From Burkholderiales bacterium (GTDB lineage Bacteria; Pseudomonadota; Gammaproteobacteria; Burkholderiales; WYBJ01), in assembly GCA_020848435.1 (NCBI GenBank), contig JADLAC010000079.1:16527-80526 (forward strand): 64,000 nt of DNA, written 5' to 3'. Position 1 is the first letter of the stretch. Each line of letters begins with the position of its first letter. Made by a program: the position numbers and the translations under genes. Positions 40,684 through 49,508 of the stretch are shown here, piece by piece. The notes below the pieces were generated by a model. The model worked only from the letters and a program-made list of their open reading frames with translations. It did no database searches and had not been told where the DNA came from.

Positions 40684-41459
40684 CGCTCAAGCTGCCGCTC
40701 CTGTGGCTGCTCGCCGCCGTCGTCTACGCCTTTCTCTACGTCCCGCTCGCGGTCGTGGTCCTGTTCTCCTTCAACGATTCGGCGCTCAATGCGGGCTGGG
40801 TCGGCTTCACCACGCGCTGGTACGAGCTGCTCCTGGCCGATGCCGACATGCTCTCGGCGGCCGCCAACTCGCTGCTCGTAGCCACTGTGGCGAGCATCGC
40901 CGCGACCATCCTCGGCACGATGGCCGGGCTCGCGATCCATCGCTACCGGCCCAGGCTTCTGCCTGCGCTGGTGCTCACGCCCGTGGCGATGCCCGAGATC
41001 CTGCTGGGCGTGTCGCTACTGCTGTTCTTTCGCCAGGTGCTCGACCTGACGCTGGGTCTCGCGTCGATCGTGATAGCGCACATCACCTTCTCCATCGGCT
41101 TTGTCGCCATCGTGGTGCGCGCCCGGCTCCAGGGCATGGACGAGGCGATCTTCGAGGCCGCGCGCGACCTCGGCGCGACGCCGTGGCGAAGCTTCCGTCA
41201 TGTCACGCTGCCGCTCATCCTACCGGCGATCGTCGCCGGGGCGTTGATGGCGTTCACGCTATCGATCGACGACTTCGTCATCACGTTCTTCACCGCGGGG
41301 GTGGGCGTGACGACGCTGCCGCTACAGATCTATTCCATGATCAAGGTCGCGGTCACCCCGGAAGTCAACGCCGTGTCGACCTTGTTGATGGCGCTGACGC
41401 TGACCCTGATCGCCGTGGCGGCGCGCATCGCGCCCGAATCGATCCGCGCGCGCGGCTAG
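40680..41459 (+). CDS. ABC importer permease (PotC-like)
   Basis: A 259-residue six-helix permease. It begins MTLKLPLLWLLAAVVYAFLY, followed by VPLAVVVLFSFNDS and FTTRWYELLL, the standard PotC opening. The EAA loop is IFEAARDLGATPWRSFRHVT, and LMAFTLSIDDFVITFFTAG is the conserved C-terminal block. The start is coupled to the preceding permease by an ATGA overlap. No periplasmic binding protein (PotD) gene follows: the next gene is on the other strand after 115 bp. Confidence 0.92.
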   Translation: MTLKLPLLWLLAAVVYAFLYVPLAVVVLFSFNDSALNAGWVGFTTRWYELLLADADMLSAAANSLLVATVASIAATILGTMAGLAIHRYRPRLLPALVLTPVAMPEILLGVSLLLFFRQVLDLTLGLASIVIAHITFSIGFVAIVVRARLQGMDEAIFEAARDLGATPWRSFRHVTLPLILPAIVAGALMAFTLSIDDFVITFFTAGVGVTTLPLQIYSMIKVAVTPEVNAVSTLLMALTLTLIAVAARIAPESIRARG

Positions 41460-41574
41460 CGCGGACGCTTCATCGCGACGCGCGAGCTCACCGGGTATTC
41501 GCGAACATACTCAACGCCTGTTCGCGCCAGTGAGCAGCGGTCGAGCTGCAAGCTTGCTGGCGCTCGACGCAGCC

Positions 41575-42570
41575 CTATTCCAGCTTGAAGCCGGTGTCCT
41601 TGATGAGCTTCGCCATGCGCGCATGCTCGCCCGTCATCCACTTGCTCGCGTCCTGCGGCGCGTTGCCGACCGGATCGGTACCCTGGCTGGTCAGCTTCTC
41701 TTTCATGTCGGGCAGGTGCAACACGCGTGCGAGCTCGGCGTTGAACTTGGTGATGATCTCGGACGGTACGCGCGCCGGTGCGAGTATGCCCTGCCAGGAT
41801 CCGGTGACGAAGCCCGCGAGCCCGGGGCCTTCACCGACCGTCGGGGTGTCCGGCAGCGAGGGAACCCGCTTTTCGCTCGACACCGCGATCAGCTTCAGGC
41901 GATTGTTCTTGACGTGGGGGAGCGTCTGCAACATGCCGAGAAACAACAGATCGCTCTCGCCGGATGCCACCATGCGCGCGGAATCCGCGCCGCCGCGGGT
42001 GCCGATGTAGGTCCACTTCACACCGGCCTTCTGCTCGAACAACATGCCGGCGAAATGCGGCGCACCGCCCAGGCCGGTCGGGTAGTTGAGCTTGCCGGGA
42101 TTGGCTTTCGCCAGCGCGATCAGCTCGCGCGTCGTCTTCACCGGCACGCTCGGGTGGACGGTGAGCAAGTGCGGCGAGTACGACACAATGGTCACCGTCG
42201 TAAGATCCTTCAGCGGGTCGAACGGCAGCTTGTACACGCTCGGTGCGATCGAGAGATTGCCGATATCGGTGAGGAGATAGGTGTAGCCGTCGGGCGCTGC
42301 GCGCGCGACCACTTCGGCGCCGATGTTGCCGTTGGCGCCGGTGCGGTTTTCGACGATGAACTGCTGGCCCCAGGCCTCGGTCACCTTGACGCCGATCAAG
42401 CGGGCGAGAATGTCCGAAGTGCCCCCGGGCGGGTAGGGAATCACGATGCGCACCGGCCGGGTCGGATAGTTGGCCGCCGGCTTGGCCCCAGGGGCCTGGG
42501 CGTAGGACTCGGCCAGGCACAGCATCGCCACGCAGCCACTCACGCTCGCAACAATCGCTTTCGTCTTCAT
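41575..42570 (-). CDS. Bug-family tripartite tricarboxylate transporter substrate-binding protein
   Basis: A 331-residue periplasmic binding protein (TctC/Bug). A signal peptide (MKTKAIVASVSGCVAMLCLA, cleavage near AQA) is followed by NYPTRPVRIVIPYPPGGTSD, the conserved first strand and ligand loop. Further family blocks are VENRTGANGNIGAEVVARA, DGYTYLLTD and PGLAGFVTGSWQGILAPARV. Bug proteins bind small carboxylates, amides or aromatic acids for TctAB-type transporters. No permease is nearby. It is followed on the same strand by the stop at 41575, and its partner gene at 42624 lies 53 bp upstream. Confidence 0.93.
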   Translation of the reverse strand: MKTKAIVASVSGCVAMLCLAESYAQAPGAKPAANYPTRPVRIVIPYPPGGTSDILARLIGVKVTEAWGQQFIVENRTGANGNIGAEVVARAAPDGYTYLLTDIGNLSIAPSVYKLPFDPLKDLTTVTIVSYSPHLLTVHPSVPVKTTRELIALAKANPGKLNYPTGLGGAPHFAGMLFEQKAGVKWTYIGTRGGADSARMVASGESDLLFLGMLQTLPHVKNNRLKLIAVSSEKRVPSLPDTPTVGEGPGLAGFVTGSWQGILAPARVPSEIITKFNAELARVLHLPDMKEKLTSQGTDPVGNAPQDASKWMTGEHARMAKLIKDTGFKLE

Positions 42571-42623
42571 GACGTCTCCTCCGTGTCTACGGCGCGAGAC
42601 GCAGTATAACCACATCCGCTGCG

Positions 42624-43607
42624 TCAGTCGGTGCGGATATTGGCGCGTTTGGCCACCCGCGCCCATTGGCTGCGCTCGTCGGCGAGATGCCGGCCGAATT
42701 GCTCGGGGGAGCTCGCGACCGGCTCGGTGCCGTCGAGCGCCAGCCGCGCCGCTACCTCGGGCAGCCGCACGGCCTTGGCGATCTCGCGCTGCAAGCGTTC
42801 GACGATCGCACGCGGCGTAGCGCGCGGCGCAAGCATTCCGTGCCACTGGGTGACGAGATAGCCGGGGACACCGGACTCGATCAGCGTCGGGACATCGGGC
42901 GCCATCTTCGCGCGTTCGGCGCTCGCGATGGCGATCGGCTTGAGCTTCTGCGCGCGCACCTGCGCATACACCGAGCCCATGCTGAGCAGGCTCATCTGCA
43001 CCTGGCCCGAGAGCAGATCGTTCAACGCCGCGCCGACGCCCTTGTACGGGATGTGCACGAGCTGGGTCCCGGTCGAGATGGCGAACAATTCCCCCGCCAG
43101 GTGGGCAAGCGAAGCATTCCCCGTGGAGGCGTAGTTGAGCCTCGCGGGCGCCGACTTGGCGTAGGCCACCAGGTCCTTCACCGTCCTGACCGGCAATGCT
43201 GGATGCACGGTGAGGATGTACGGGGCGGCAGCCACCTGCGACACCGGCGTGAAGTCCCGCTCCAGGTCGTAGCGGGTCTTGTTGGCGACGCCGTACACCA
43301 CCAGGCTCGCGCTCAAGAACATCAGGGTGTGACCATCGGGCGCCGCCGCCGCGGCAAGCTCCGCCGCGATGCTGCCGCTCGCGCCGGCGCGATTGTCCAC
43401 GACCACCGTCTGCGCCAATGCATCGCCGAGCGGATTCGCCACCAGCCGGGCGACGAAGTCCAGCCCGCCGCCGGCGCCCGAGGCGACGATCAGACGAATC
43501 GGCCTGACCGGGTAGGCGCCGGGCGATTGCGCTGCGACGCAGGCCGTGCCTAGCGTGAGTGCGGTAAAGAGTGACAGATCCGCGCCTGCCCGCAATCCCG
43601 CGATCAT
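42624..43607 (-). CDS. Bug-family tripartite tricarboxylate transporter substrate-binding protein
   Basis: A 327-residue periplasmic binding protein with a signal peptide ending near VAAQS (residues 1-26). AYPVRPIRLIVASGAGGGLD, VVDNRAGASGSIAAELAAAA and VPGYLVTQWHGMLAPRATPR are the family landmarks. GAGGG replaces the usual PPGGT in the ligand loop, suggesting a different ligand from its neighbour. GAGAGGA lies 5 bases before the ATG at 43607. It is the first gene of a two-gene minus-strand unit with the Bug gene at 41575. The promoter region is shared with the divergent amidase (208 bp). Confidence 0.92.
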   Translation of the reverse strand: MIAGLRAGADLSLFTALTLGTACVAAQSPGAYPVRPIRLIVASGAGGGLDFVARLVANPLGDALAQTVVVDNRAGASGSIAAELAAAAAPDGHTLMFLSASLVVYGVANKTRYDLERDFTPVSQVAAAPYILTVHPALPVRTVKDLVAYAKSAPARLNYASTGNASLAHLAGELFAISTGTQLVHIPYKGVGAALNDLLSGQVQMSLLSMGSVYAQVRAQKLKPIAIASAERAKMAPDVPTLIESGVPGYLVTQWHGMLAPRATPRAIVERLQREIAKAVRLPEVAARLALDGTEPVASSPEQFGRHLADERSQWARVAKRANIRTD

Positions 43608-43815
43608 GACTTCCTCTCCCGTGCGTGATCGGCCTGAAACGACCGATGGCCTTCTCCGGCTGGCGCAATGTTGACCCACCCGCGTGATTGCACGCAATCG
43701 ATTTGTCTTGCCCCGGGGTCCAGCCGTGCATAGCCCACGCCGTGGCGAGCCACGCCGTAGTTTTCTGTTCGGCGGCCGCGCCGTTGATATGCGGGCGTGA
43801 TTTCGCGTACATTTC

Positions 43816-45327
43816 ATGCCGCGACAAACCGCTGCGGCCAGCGGATCTCGCTACCGATCCATGAAGCTCATCCCCCATCAGCGCGCTCGCGCCGACGAAT
43901 TCACCGGCATGAGCCTCACCGAGGCGGCGGGCGCGATTCGCCGCCGGCGCATCTCGTCGCTGGAGCTTACCAAGGCCTGTCTCGCCTGGATCGATCGGGT
44001 GCAGCCGCAGCTCAACTGTTTCATCTCCATCGAACGCGAGGCGGTGCTGGCCGCCGCGCGCAAAGCCGATCGGATACTGGCAGCGCGCGGGCCGCTCGGA
44101 GCGCTGCACGGCGTGCCCCTGGCGCACAAGGACATGTTCTTCCGCCGCGGGAAGATCGCCACCTGCGGCTCGAAGATCCTGCGCGATCAGCCGCAGACCA
44201 CGACGGCGACGGTGGTCGAGCGCCTCGAGGCGGCCGGCGCGTTGTGGTTGGGCGGCCTCAACATGGGCGAGTTCGCCTCCAACCCAACGGGCGACAACGC
44301 GCACTTCGGTCGCTGCCGCAATCCCTGGAATCTCGCCGCGGTGACGGGCGGCTCGTCCAGCGGATCGGCCGCCGCCGTGGCCGCACGCGCCTGCCATGCC
44401 TCGCTCGGCTCGGATACCGGCGGCTCGATCCGCACGCCGGCGGCGATTTGCGGCGTGGTGGGACTGAAGCCCACCCACGGCCGGGTGAGCGTCCACGGCG
44501 CCATGCCGCGCGCCTGGTCGCACGACAGCATCGGCCCCCTGGCCCGCACCGTACGCGACTGCGCGCGGCTGTTAAGCGTCATCGCCGGCGCGGATCCGAA
44601 CGATCCCGATGCGAGCCGCGAGCCTGTCCCCGACTACGAGCGCGGCATCGGCGCCGGTATCGCCGGAGTGCGCATCGGGGTCCCGACCGACCATTTCTAC
44701 GACGACCTCGCCCCTGACATCCGCCGCTGCATGGATGCGAGCCTCGCGGTGCTAAGCGCGCTCGGCGCCCACATCGTGCCGATCGCCGTGCCGCAGGCGC
44801 GAGCCATCATGCCGCTGTCGGTGCTGATCGCCGAGTGCGAATCGTCGGCTTATCATGCGCATTGGATGCAAACCCGACCCCAGGACTATGCCCCCGACGT
44901 GCGCGCGCGCTTCGAGCCCGGTTTGACCGTGCCGGCGGTGCGCTACATCGAGGCGCAAAACGAGCGCAAGCGTCTCACGCGCGAGTTCACGGCCTCGGTG
45001 ATGAGCGCGGTCGATGTGCTGCATACCCCGGTGCTGCCGGTTCCCGTGCCGACGATCGCGGCGACCGAGGATCCCGACCCGGAGAACTTGCGCAAGCTGA
45101 TCCCGATGTTCACGCGCAACACCCGCGCGGCGAGCTTCTTCGGCCTGCCGGCACTGAGCGTGCCGGCAGGGTTTTCCGACAATGCCATGCCGGTGGCATT
45201 CCAGTTGATCGGCCGCGCCTTCGCCGAAGCGTTGCTGCTGCGGGTGGGGCACGCCTACCAGGAAGCCACCGACTGGCATACCCGTTCGCCCGTACGCGCG
45301 GACGGTTTCCGCAACGAGGGACCATGA
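43816..45327 (+). CDS. Amidase (amidase signature family)
   Basis: A 503-residue amide hydrolase with the Ser-cisSer-Lys triad: Lys105 in LAHKDMFF, Ser180 in TGGSSSGSAAAVA and nucleophile Ser204 in GSDTGGSIRTPAA. The N-terminal TEAAGAIRRRRISSLELTKA helix is characteristic. Family members hydrolyse aliphatic or aromatic amides, and some form part of GatCAB; here no gatB/gatC is present and it is more likely catabolic. ATG at 43816 is the longest start; 43861 or 43909 are plausible and begin closer to the conserved region. It overlaps the following Bug gene by 4 bp. Confidence 0.9.
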   Translation: MPRQTAAASGSRYRSMKLIPHQRARADEFTGMSLTEAAGAIRRRRISSLELTKACLAWIDRVQPQLNCFISIEREAVLAAARKADRILAARGPLGALHGVPLAHKDMFFRRGKIATCGSKILRDQPQTTTATVVERLEAAGALWLGGLNMGEFASNPTGDNAHFGRCRNPWNLAAVTGGSSSGSAAAVAARACHASLGSDTGGSIRTPAAICGVVGLKPTHGRVSVHGAMPRAWSHDSIGPLARTVRDCARLLSVIAGADPNDPDASREPVPDYERGIGAGIAGVRIGVPTDHFYDDLAPDIRRCMDASLAVLSALGAHIVPIAVPQARAIMPLSVLIAECESSAYHAHWMQTRPQDYAPDVRARFEPGLTVPAVRYIEAQNERKRLTREFTASVMSAVDVLHTPVLPVPVPTIAATEDPDPENLRKLIPMFTRNTRAASFFGLPALSVPAGFSDNAMPVAFQLIGRAFAEALLLRVGHAYQEATDWHTRSPVRADGFRNEGP

Positions 45328-46292
45328 ACAATCGGACCAAGGGTAGCGTGCTTCTGGCCGCGGCATCGATGGCTCTGGCTGGAGCGACGGCGGCGCAGGA
45401 TTATCCCAACCGCGCCGTGCGGGTGATCGATCCGTTTTCTCCCGGCGGGGCCACCGACGTGCTGGCCCGGATCGTATCGCAGAAGCTCACGGCCAATCTC
45501 GGCCAGCCGTTCGTGGTCGAAAACCGCGCCGGCGGCGGCGGTCATATCGGCGCCGACATCGTGGCGAAGTCGCCGCCCAACGGCTACACCTTGCTCGTCG
45601 CCGGCGTGCCGCACGCGATCGGCATGACGCTCTATCAGAAGCTGCCCTACGACCTGGCGCGGGATCTGGCGCCGATCACGCAGCTCGCCACCTTTCCCAG
45701 CATGATCGTCGCCAATCCGGCGCTGCCGGTGAAGTCGATGAAGGACTTGCTCGCGTTGGCGCGAGCGCGCCCCGGCGAGATCAATTTCGGCGCCAACCCC
45801 GGCTCGCCCAATCATCTGGCCATGGAGCTCATCAACACCATGGCGCAGGTGAAAATGGTGCACATCGGCTACAAGGGTGCCGGCCCCGTGGTGAACGATC
45901 TGCTCGCGGGACAGCTCCAGGTCGCCTCGGTCGGCATCCCGACCGGGCTCGCGCAAGTGCAAGCCGGGCGCCTGCGCGCGATCGCGGTCACGGGACCGAA
46001 GCGCTCGGCGCTGCTGCCCGCCGTGCCGACGGTGATGGAATCCGGCCTGCCGGGTTACGATGTGCAATCGTGGTACGGCATGTTCTGCGCCCCAGGCACC
46101 CCGGGCGAGATCGTCGCCAAGCTCAACAGCGAGATCGCCGCGGTGCTCAGAGCCCCCGATGTCGTCGAGCGCCTCGCCAAGCTCGGTGCCGAGCCCGCGC
46201 CGACGACGCCCGAGCAACTCGGGCGCATCACGCGCGAGGAAATCAAGCGCTGGGCGAAGGTCGTGGTAGAGTCCGGCGCGAAAGTCGACTAG
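45324..46292 (+). CDS. Bug-family tripartite tricarboxylate transporter substrate-binding protein
   Basis: A 322-residue periplasmic binding protein. The signal peptide is MNNRTKGSVLLAAASMALAG with cleavage near ATAAQ. Family blocks are DYPNRAVRVIDPFSPGGATD, VVENRAGGGGHIGADIVAKS, NGYTLLVAGVPHAIG and LPGYDVQSWYGMFCAPGTPG. It is translationally coupled to the amidase (ATGA at 45324), which suggests that the ligand delivered is the amidase substrate or a close relative. No TctA/TctB gene is present. Confidence 0.93.
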   Translation: MNNRTKGSVLLAAASMALAGATAAQDYPNRAVRVIDPFSPGGATDVLARIVSQKLTANLGQPFVVENRAGGGGHIGADIVAKSPPNGYTLLVAGVPHAIGMTLYQKLPYDLARDLAPITQLATFPSMIVANPALPVKSMKDLLALARARPGEINFGANPGSPNHLAMELINTMAQVKMVHIGYKGAGPVVNDLLAGQLQVASVGIPTGLAQVQAGRLRAIAVTGPKRSALLPAVPTVMESGLPGYDVQSWYGMFCAPGTPGEIVAKLNSEIAAVLRAPDVVERLAKLGAEPAPTTPEQLGRITREEIKRWAKVVVESGAKVD

Positions 46293-46361
46293 GGCTCCCG
46301 CTTCGCCCCACGGTGCGCCTACTGCGGGCAGGCGCGAATCCGCCTTTGATGCGAGTCAGCG

Positions 46362-47405
46362 ATGCAAGCAATCGTTCTGCGCGAGTACGGTCCCCCTGAA
46401 AACCTGAAATGGGAGACGCTGCCCGACCCCGAGCCGCAAAAGGGCGAAGCGTTATTGCGCGTGCGCGCGGTCAGTGTGGACCTCTTTCAGATGGAGTTTC
46501 GCAGCGGCCGCGCGCTGCAAATCCCGCTGCCGCGCATCATCGGCAACGGGCCGGCCGGAGAGATCGCCCGGCTCGGTCCGGAGGTTTCCGGGTTCAGCGT
46601 GGGCCAGCGCGTCGTGGTCTGCAACAACATCAGCTGCGGCAACTGCAAGTACTGCCGCATGGGCCGCGAGACGCTGTGCGCCGGCCTCAACAACCATCGC
46701 GGCGGGATGATCGGCGCCCATCGCGACGGCGGTTACGCCGAGTTCGTCGCGGTACCCGCGCGCAATCTGCTCGTGATGCCCGAGGGGGTCTCGTTCGAGC
46801 AGGCGTGCCTGATTCCGAATACGATCGGCCCGGTGGTCAAAGCGTGCTCGGCCCGTGCCCGCATTCGCGCCGGCGAAGACGTGCTGATCATCGGTGCCGG
46901 CGGCGGCATGGGCTTGCATGCCATCCAGGCCGCGCGCGCGTGCGGCGCACGCGTCATCGCAGCCATTCGTTCGCCGCGCACGGCGCAGGCGTGCGCAGCC
47001 TCGGGCGCCGACGTCGTGATCTCGACTCGAGACCACGATCTCGCCCAGGAGGCGCGCCGCCTGACCGAGGGCTGGGGCGTCGATGCCGTGCTGGATTTCG
47101 TCGCCAACCGCGAGACGCTGCAAGCGAGCATTGCCGCGCTCGCGCCCGGCGCTCGCCTGGTCATCATGGGCTACTTTCCCCGCGGCGGCATCCTGGAGAC
47201 GCTCACCTGGCCGTTCACCGAGGAGATCGAAGTCACGGGCAATCGCTCCGCGGGGCGCCAGGACATCGCGCAGTGCCTGGCGTTGATCCAGAACGGACGC
47301 ATCGCGCCCGTCATCGGCCGCACGTTCGCTTTGAAGGACGCGGTCGCCGCGCACAAGGCGTTCGAGGCCGGCGAGATCGTCGGCCGGGCCGTGTTGGTCG
47401 TTTGA
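46362..47405 (+). CDS. Medium-chain (alcohol dehydrogenase-like) reductase without catalytic zinc ligands
   Basis: A 347-residue MDR-family oxidoreductase. The GroES-like domain keeps the structural zinc quartet Cys92, Cys95, Cys98 and Cys106 (SCGNCKYCRMGRETLC). The catalytic site is altered: where Zn-ADHs have a Cys near residue 38 and GHE near 62, this protein reads AVSVD and GNGPAGE, so both zinc ligands are lost. The Rossmann motif is IIGAGGGMGLHAIQAAR. It may therefore act as a quinone/enone reductase with NAD(P)H. It sits 69 bp after the Bug gene and precedes another Bug gene. Confidence 0.85.
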   Translation: MQAIVLREYGPPENLKWETLPDPEPQKGEALLRVRAVSVDLFQMEFRSGRALQIPLPRIIGNGPAGEIARLGPEVSGFSVGQRVVVCNNISCGNCKYCRMGRETLCAGLNNHRGGMIGAHRDGGYAEFVAVPARNLLVMPEGVSFEQACLIPNTIGPVVKACSARARIRAGEDVLIIGAGGGMGLHAIQAARACGARVIAAIRSPRTAQACAASGADVVISTRDHDLAQEARRLTEGWGVDAVLDFVANRETLQASIAALAPGARLVIMGYFPRGGILETLTWPFTEEIEVTGNRSAGRQDIAQCLALIQNGRIAPVIGRTFALKDAVAAHKAFEAGEIVGRAVLVV

Positions 47406-47442
47406 TCCATTCAGTCGCATGAGTCCCACGAGGAGGATCGTT

Positions 47443-48423
47443 ATGCACTCGACAATCGCCCTGGCCTTAGGCGCCCTGGGCTGCATCGCATCGCCGCTTG
47501 TCCAGGCTGCCGCGGCGGCCGAATTCCCCAACCGCCTGGTGCGCATCATCCTGCCGCAACCCGCCGGCGGCGGCACCGACGTGGTGGCGCGGGCCATCGC
47601 GGCGAAGCTCACCGACGCGTGGGGGCAGCAGGTGATCGTGGACAATCGCCCGGGCGCCAACGGCATCATCGGCGTCGAGCAATTCAGCAAGAGCAAGCCC
47701 GACGGCTACACCGTCCTGTACGGCTTCACGTCCTTGCTCACCATCAACGGCTCGGTCTACAAGTCGCTGCCCTACGATACGCTGCGCGACTTCACCGGCA
47801 TCACCCAGACGGTCACCAACACCATGGCGCTGGTGGTCAATCCGCACCTGCCGGCGCGCTCGGTGAAGGAGCTCGTGGCGCTGGGACGCTCGCGCCCCGG
47901 CGATCTCCTGTACGGCTCCTTTGGCGTGGGCAACCAGACCCACCTCACGGCGGAGCTGTTTCGGCTGGAGTCGAAACTGAAGATGCTGCACGTGCCCTAC
48001 AAGGGCGAGACCCCGGCCATCACGGAATTGGTCGGCGGACAAGTCGCGATGATGTTCTCGCCCTCTGCCGGGGTCACGCCGCATGTGAAGACGGGGCGGC
48101 TGCGCCTGCTCGCCACTTGCGGCAAACAGCGCGCCGCGGCCTTTCCCGACACCCCGACCATGGTCGAATCGGGCTTTCCCCGCATGATCTCGATCGGCTG
48201 GGGCGGATTCGTCGCGCCGCAGGGAACGCCTGCCGACATCGTGCGCAAGACCCAGCAGGAAATCGCGCGCGCGCTCGCGGCGCCGGAGGTGCGCGACCGC
48301 CTTGCCGCCCTGGGCGCGGAACCGAACGGCACGACGCCCGAAGAGTTCAACGCGCTGCTCAAGTCCGAAACCGAGAAGTGGGCCACCGTGGTAAAGGGCG
48401 CGGGACTGTATCACAGCCAATGA
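47443..48423 (+). CDS. Bug-family tripartite tricarboxylate transporter substrate-binding protein
   Basis: A 326-residue periplasmic binding protein with a signal peptide MHSTIALALGALGCIASPLV ending near QAAAAA. Family blocks are EFPNRLVRIILPQPAGGGTD, VDNRPGANGIIGVEQFSKSK, DGYTVLYGFTSLLTING and GFPRMISIGWGGFVAPQGTP. AGGAGG is 6 bases before the ATG at 47443. The stop overlaps the next aldo/keto reductase start by 4 bp, so both are expressed together. It is the fourth Bug protein in 7 kb. Confidence 0.93.
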   Translation: MHSTIALALGALGCIASPLVQAAAAAEFPNRLVRIILPQPAGGGTDVVARAIAAKLTDAWGQQVIVDNRPGANGIIGVEQFSKSKPDGYTVLYGFTSLLTINGSVYKSLPYDTLRDFTGITQTVTNTMALVVNPHLPARSVKELVALGRSRPGDLLYGSFGVGNQTHLTAELFRLESKLKMLHVPYKGETPAITELVGGQVAMMFSPSAGVTPHVKTGRLRLLATCGKQRAAAFPDTPTMVESGFPRMISIGWGGFVAPQGTPADIVRKTQQEIARALAAPEVRDRLAALGAEPNGTTPEEFNALLKSETEKWATVVKGAGLYHSQ

Positions 48424-49409
48424 GCATGAAGCGCCGTCAGCTCGGTCACAGCGGACCGATCGTATCCGCCCTGGGGCTGGGTATGGGCGGCGCCACGACC
48501 CACTTCGGCGAGCGCGACGACGAGGTTCAGGTCGCAACCATGCGCCGCGCCATCGACCTCGGCCTCAACTTCTTCGATACGGCCGATGCCTACCAGCAGG
48601 GCCGCCACGAAATCCTCGTCGGGCGCGCGATCCGCGATCGCCGCGACGAGGTCATCGTCGCCTCCAAGTTCGGCAACCTCACGCTTCCCGATGGCAGCAA
48701 GTCGTTCAACGGGCGTCCGGAGTATGTCGCGCGGGCCTGCGATGCAAGCCTGAAGCGTCTCGGCATCGATACCATCGATCTGTACTACCTGCACCGGATC
48801 GATCCCGACGTTCCGATCACCGATACCGTCGGTGCCATGGCGGAGCTGGTGCGCAAGGGCAAGGTGCGCTACCTGGGGCTGTGCGAAGCGGGGCCGCGCT
48901 CGCTCGAGCGCGCGCATGAGGTGCATCCGATCACCGCGCTCCAGACCGAGTATTCGCTGTGGGCGCGCCACGTCGAGGCGGAAATCCTGCCCGCCTGTCG
49001 CATGCTTGGCATCGGCTTCGTGGCCTATGCGCCGCTCGCGCGCGGTCTGCTCACCGGCACCGTCCAGCGTTACGAGGACATCGCCAGCCACGATATCCGC
49101 CGCAAGCACCCGCGTTTCCTCCCCGGGAACCTGGAGCACAACCTCGCGCTGCTGCGCCCGCTGGAAGAGATCGCGGCCGCGCATGGCGCGTCGCCGGTCC
49201 AGATCGCGCTCGCCTGGCTGCTTGCGCGCGGCAAGGACGTGGTCCCGATCCCGGGCACCAAGCAGCAGAAATACCTGGAACAGAACATGGGCGCGCTCGA
49301 CATCGTGCTCGCGCAGCATGAGATCGAGCGCTTGAGCGCGGGATTCCATCCGGGTGCGGGCGCGGGAGAACGCCTGCCGCCGGGCTACACGCGCAGCGTA
49401 GGTGCGTGA
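48420..49409 (+). CDS. Aldo/keto reductase
   Basis: A 329-residue NAD(P)H-dependent carbonyl reductase. The start codon overlaps the Bug gene stop (ATGA). The catalytic tetrad is intact: Asp and Tyr in FDTADAYQQGRH, Lys in VASKFGN, His in YYLHRIDPDV. NADPH loop PIPGTKQQKYLEQN is conserved. It is a paralogue of the gene at 23240 (same length; shared HPITALQTEYSLWARHVEAE type block). Here the usual catalytic region is canonical, while the other copy has SDAYG. Substrate unknown, presumably a product of the compound bound by the coupled Bug protein. Confidence 0.93.
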   Translation: MSMKRRQLGHSGPIVSALGLGMGGATTHFGERDDEVQVATMRRAIDLGLNFFDTADAYQQGRHEILVGRAIRDRRDEVIVASKFGNLTLPDGSKSFNGRPEYVARACDASLKRLGIDTIDLYYLHRIDPDVPITDTVGAMAELVRKGKVRYLGLCEAGPRSLERAHEVHPITALQTEYSLWARHVEAEILPACRMLGIGFVAYAPLARGLLTGTVQRYEDIASHDIRRKHPRFLPGNLEHNLALLRPLEEIAAAHGASPVQIALAWLLARGKDVVPIPGTKQQKYLEQNMGALDIVLAQHEIERLSAGFHPGAGAGERLPPGYTRSVGA

Positions 49410-49508
49410 AGCGCTCGTTCTTCGATACGATCAAGCGCGTTCGACGATCCCGAGCAGTGGCTTGAAGGTCCCAGGCGCGGGCCGAGTCAACGTGGAGATA
49501 CGACAAGC

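Noticed and set aside
41575..44523. Very long minus-strand frame covering two Bug genes and part of the amidase
   Set aside because: Only the part after the ATG at 42570 matches the Bug family; the upstream part is a shadow of other genes.
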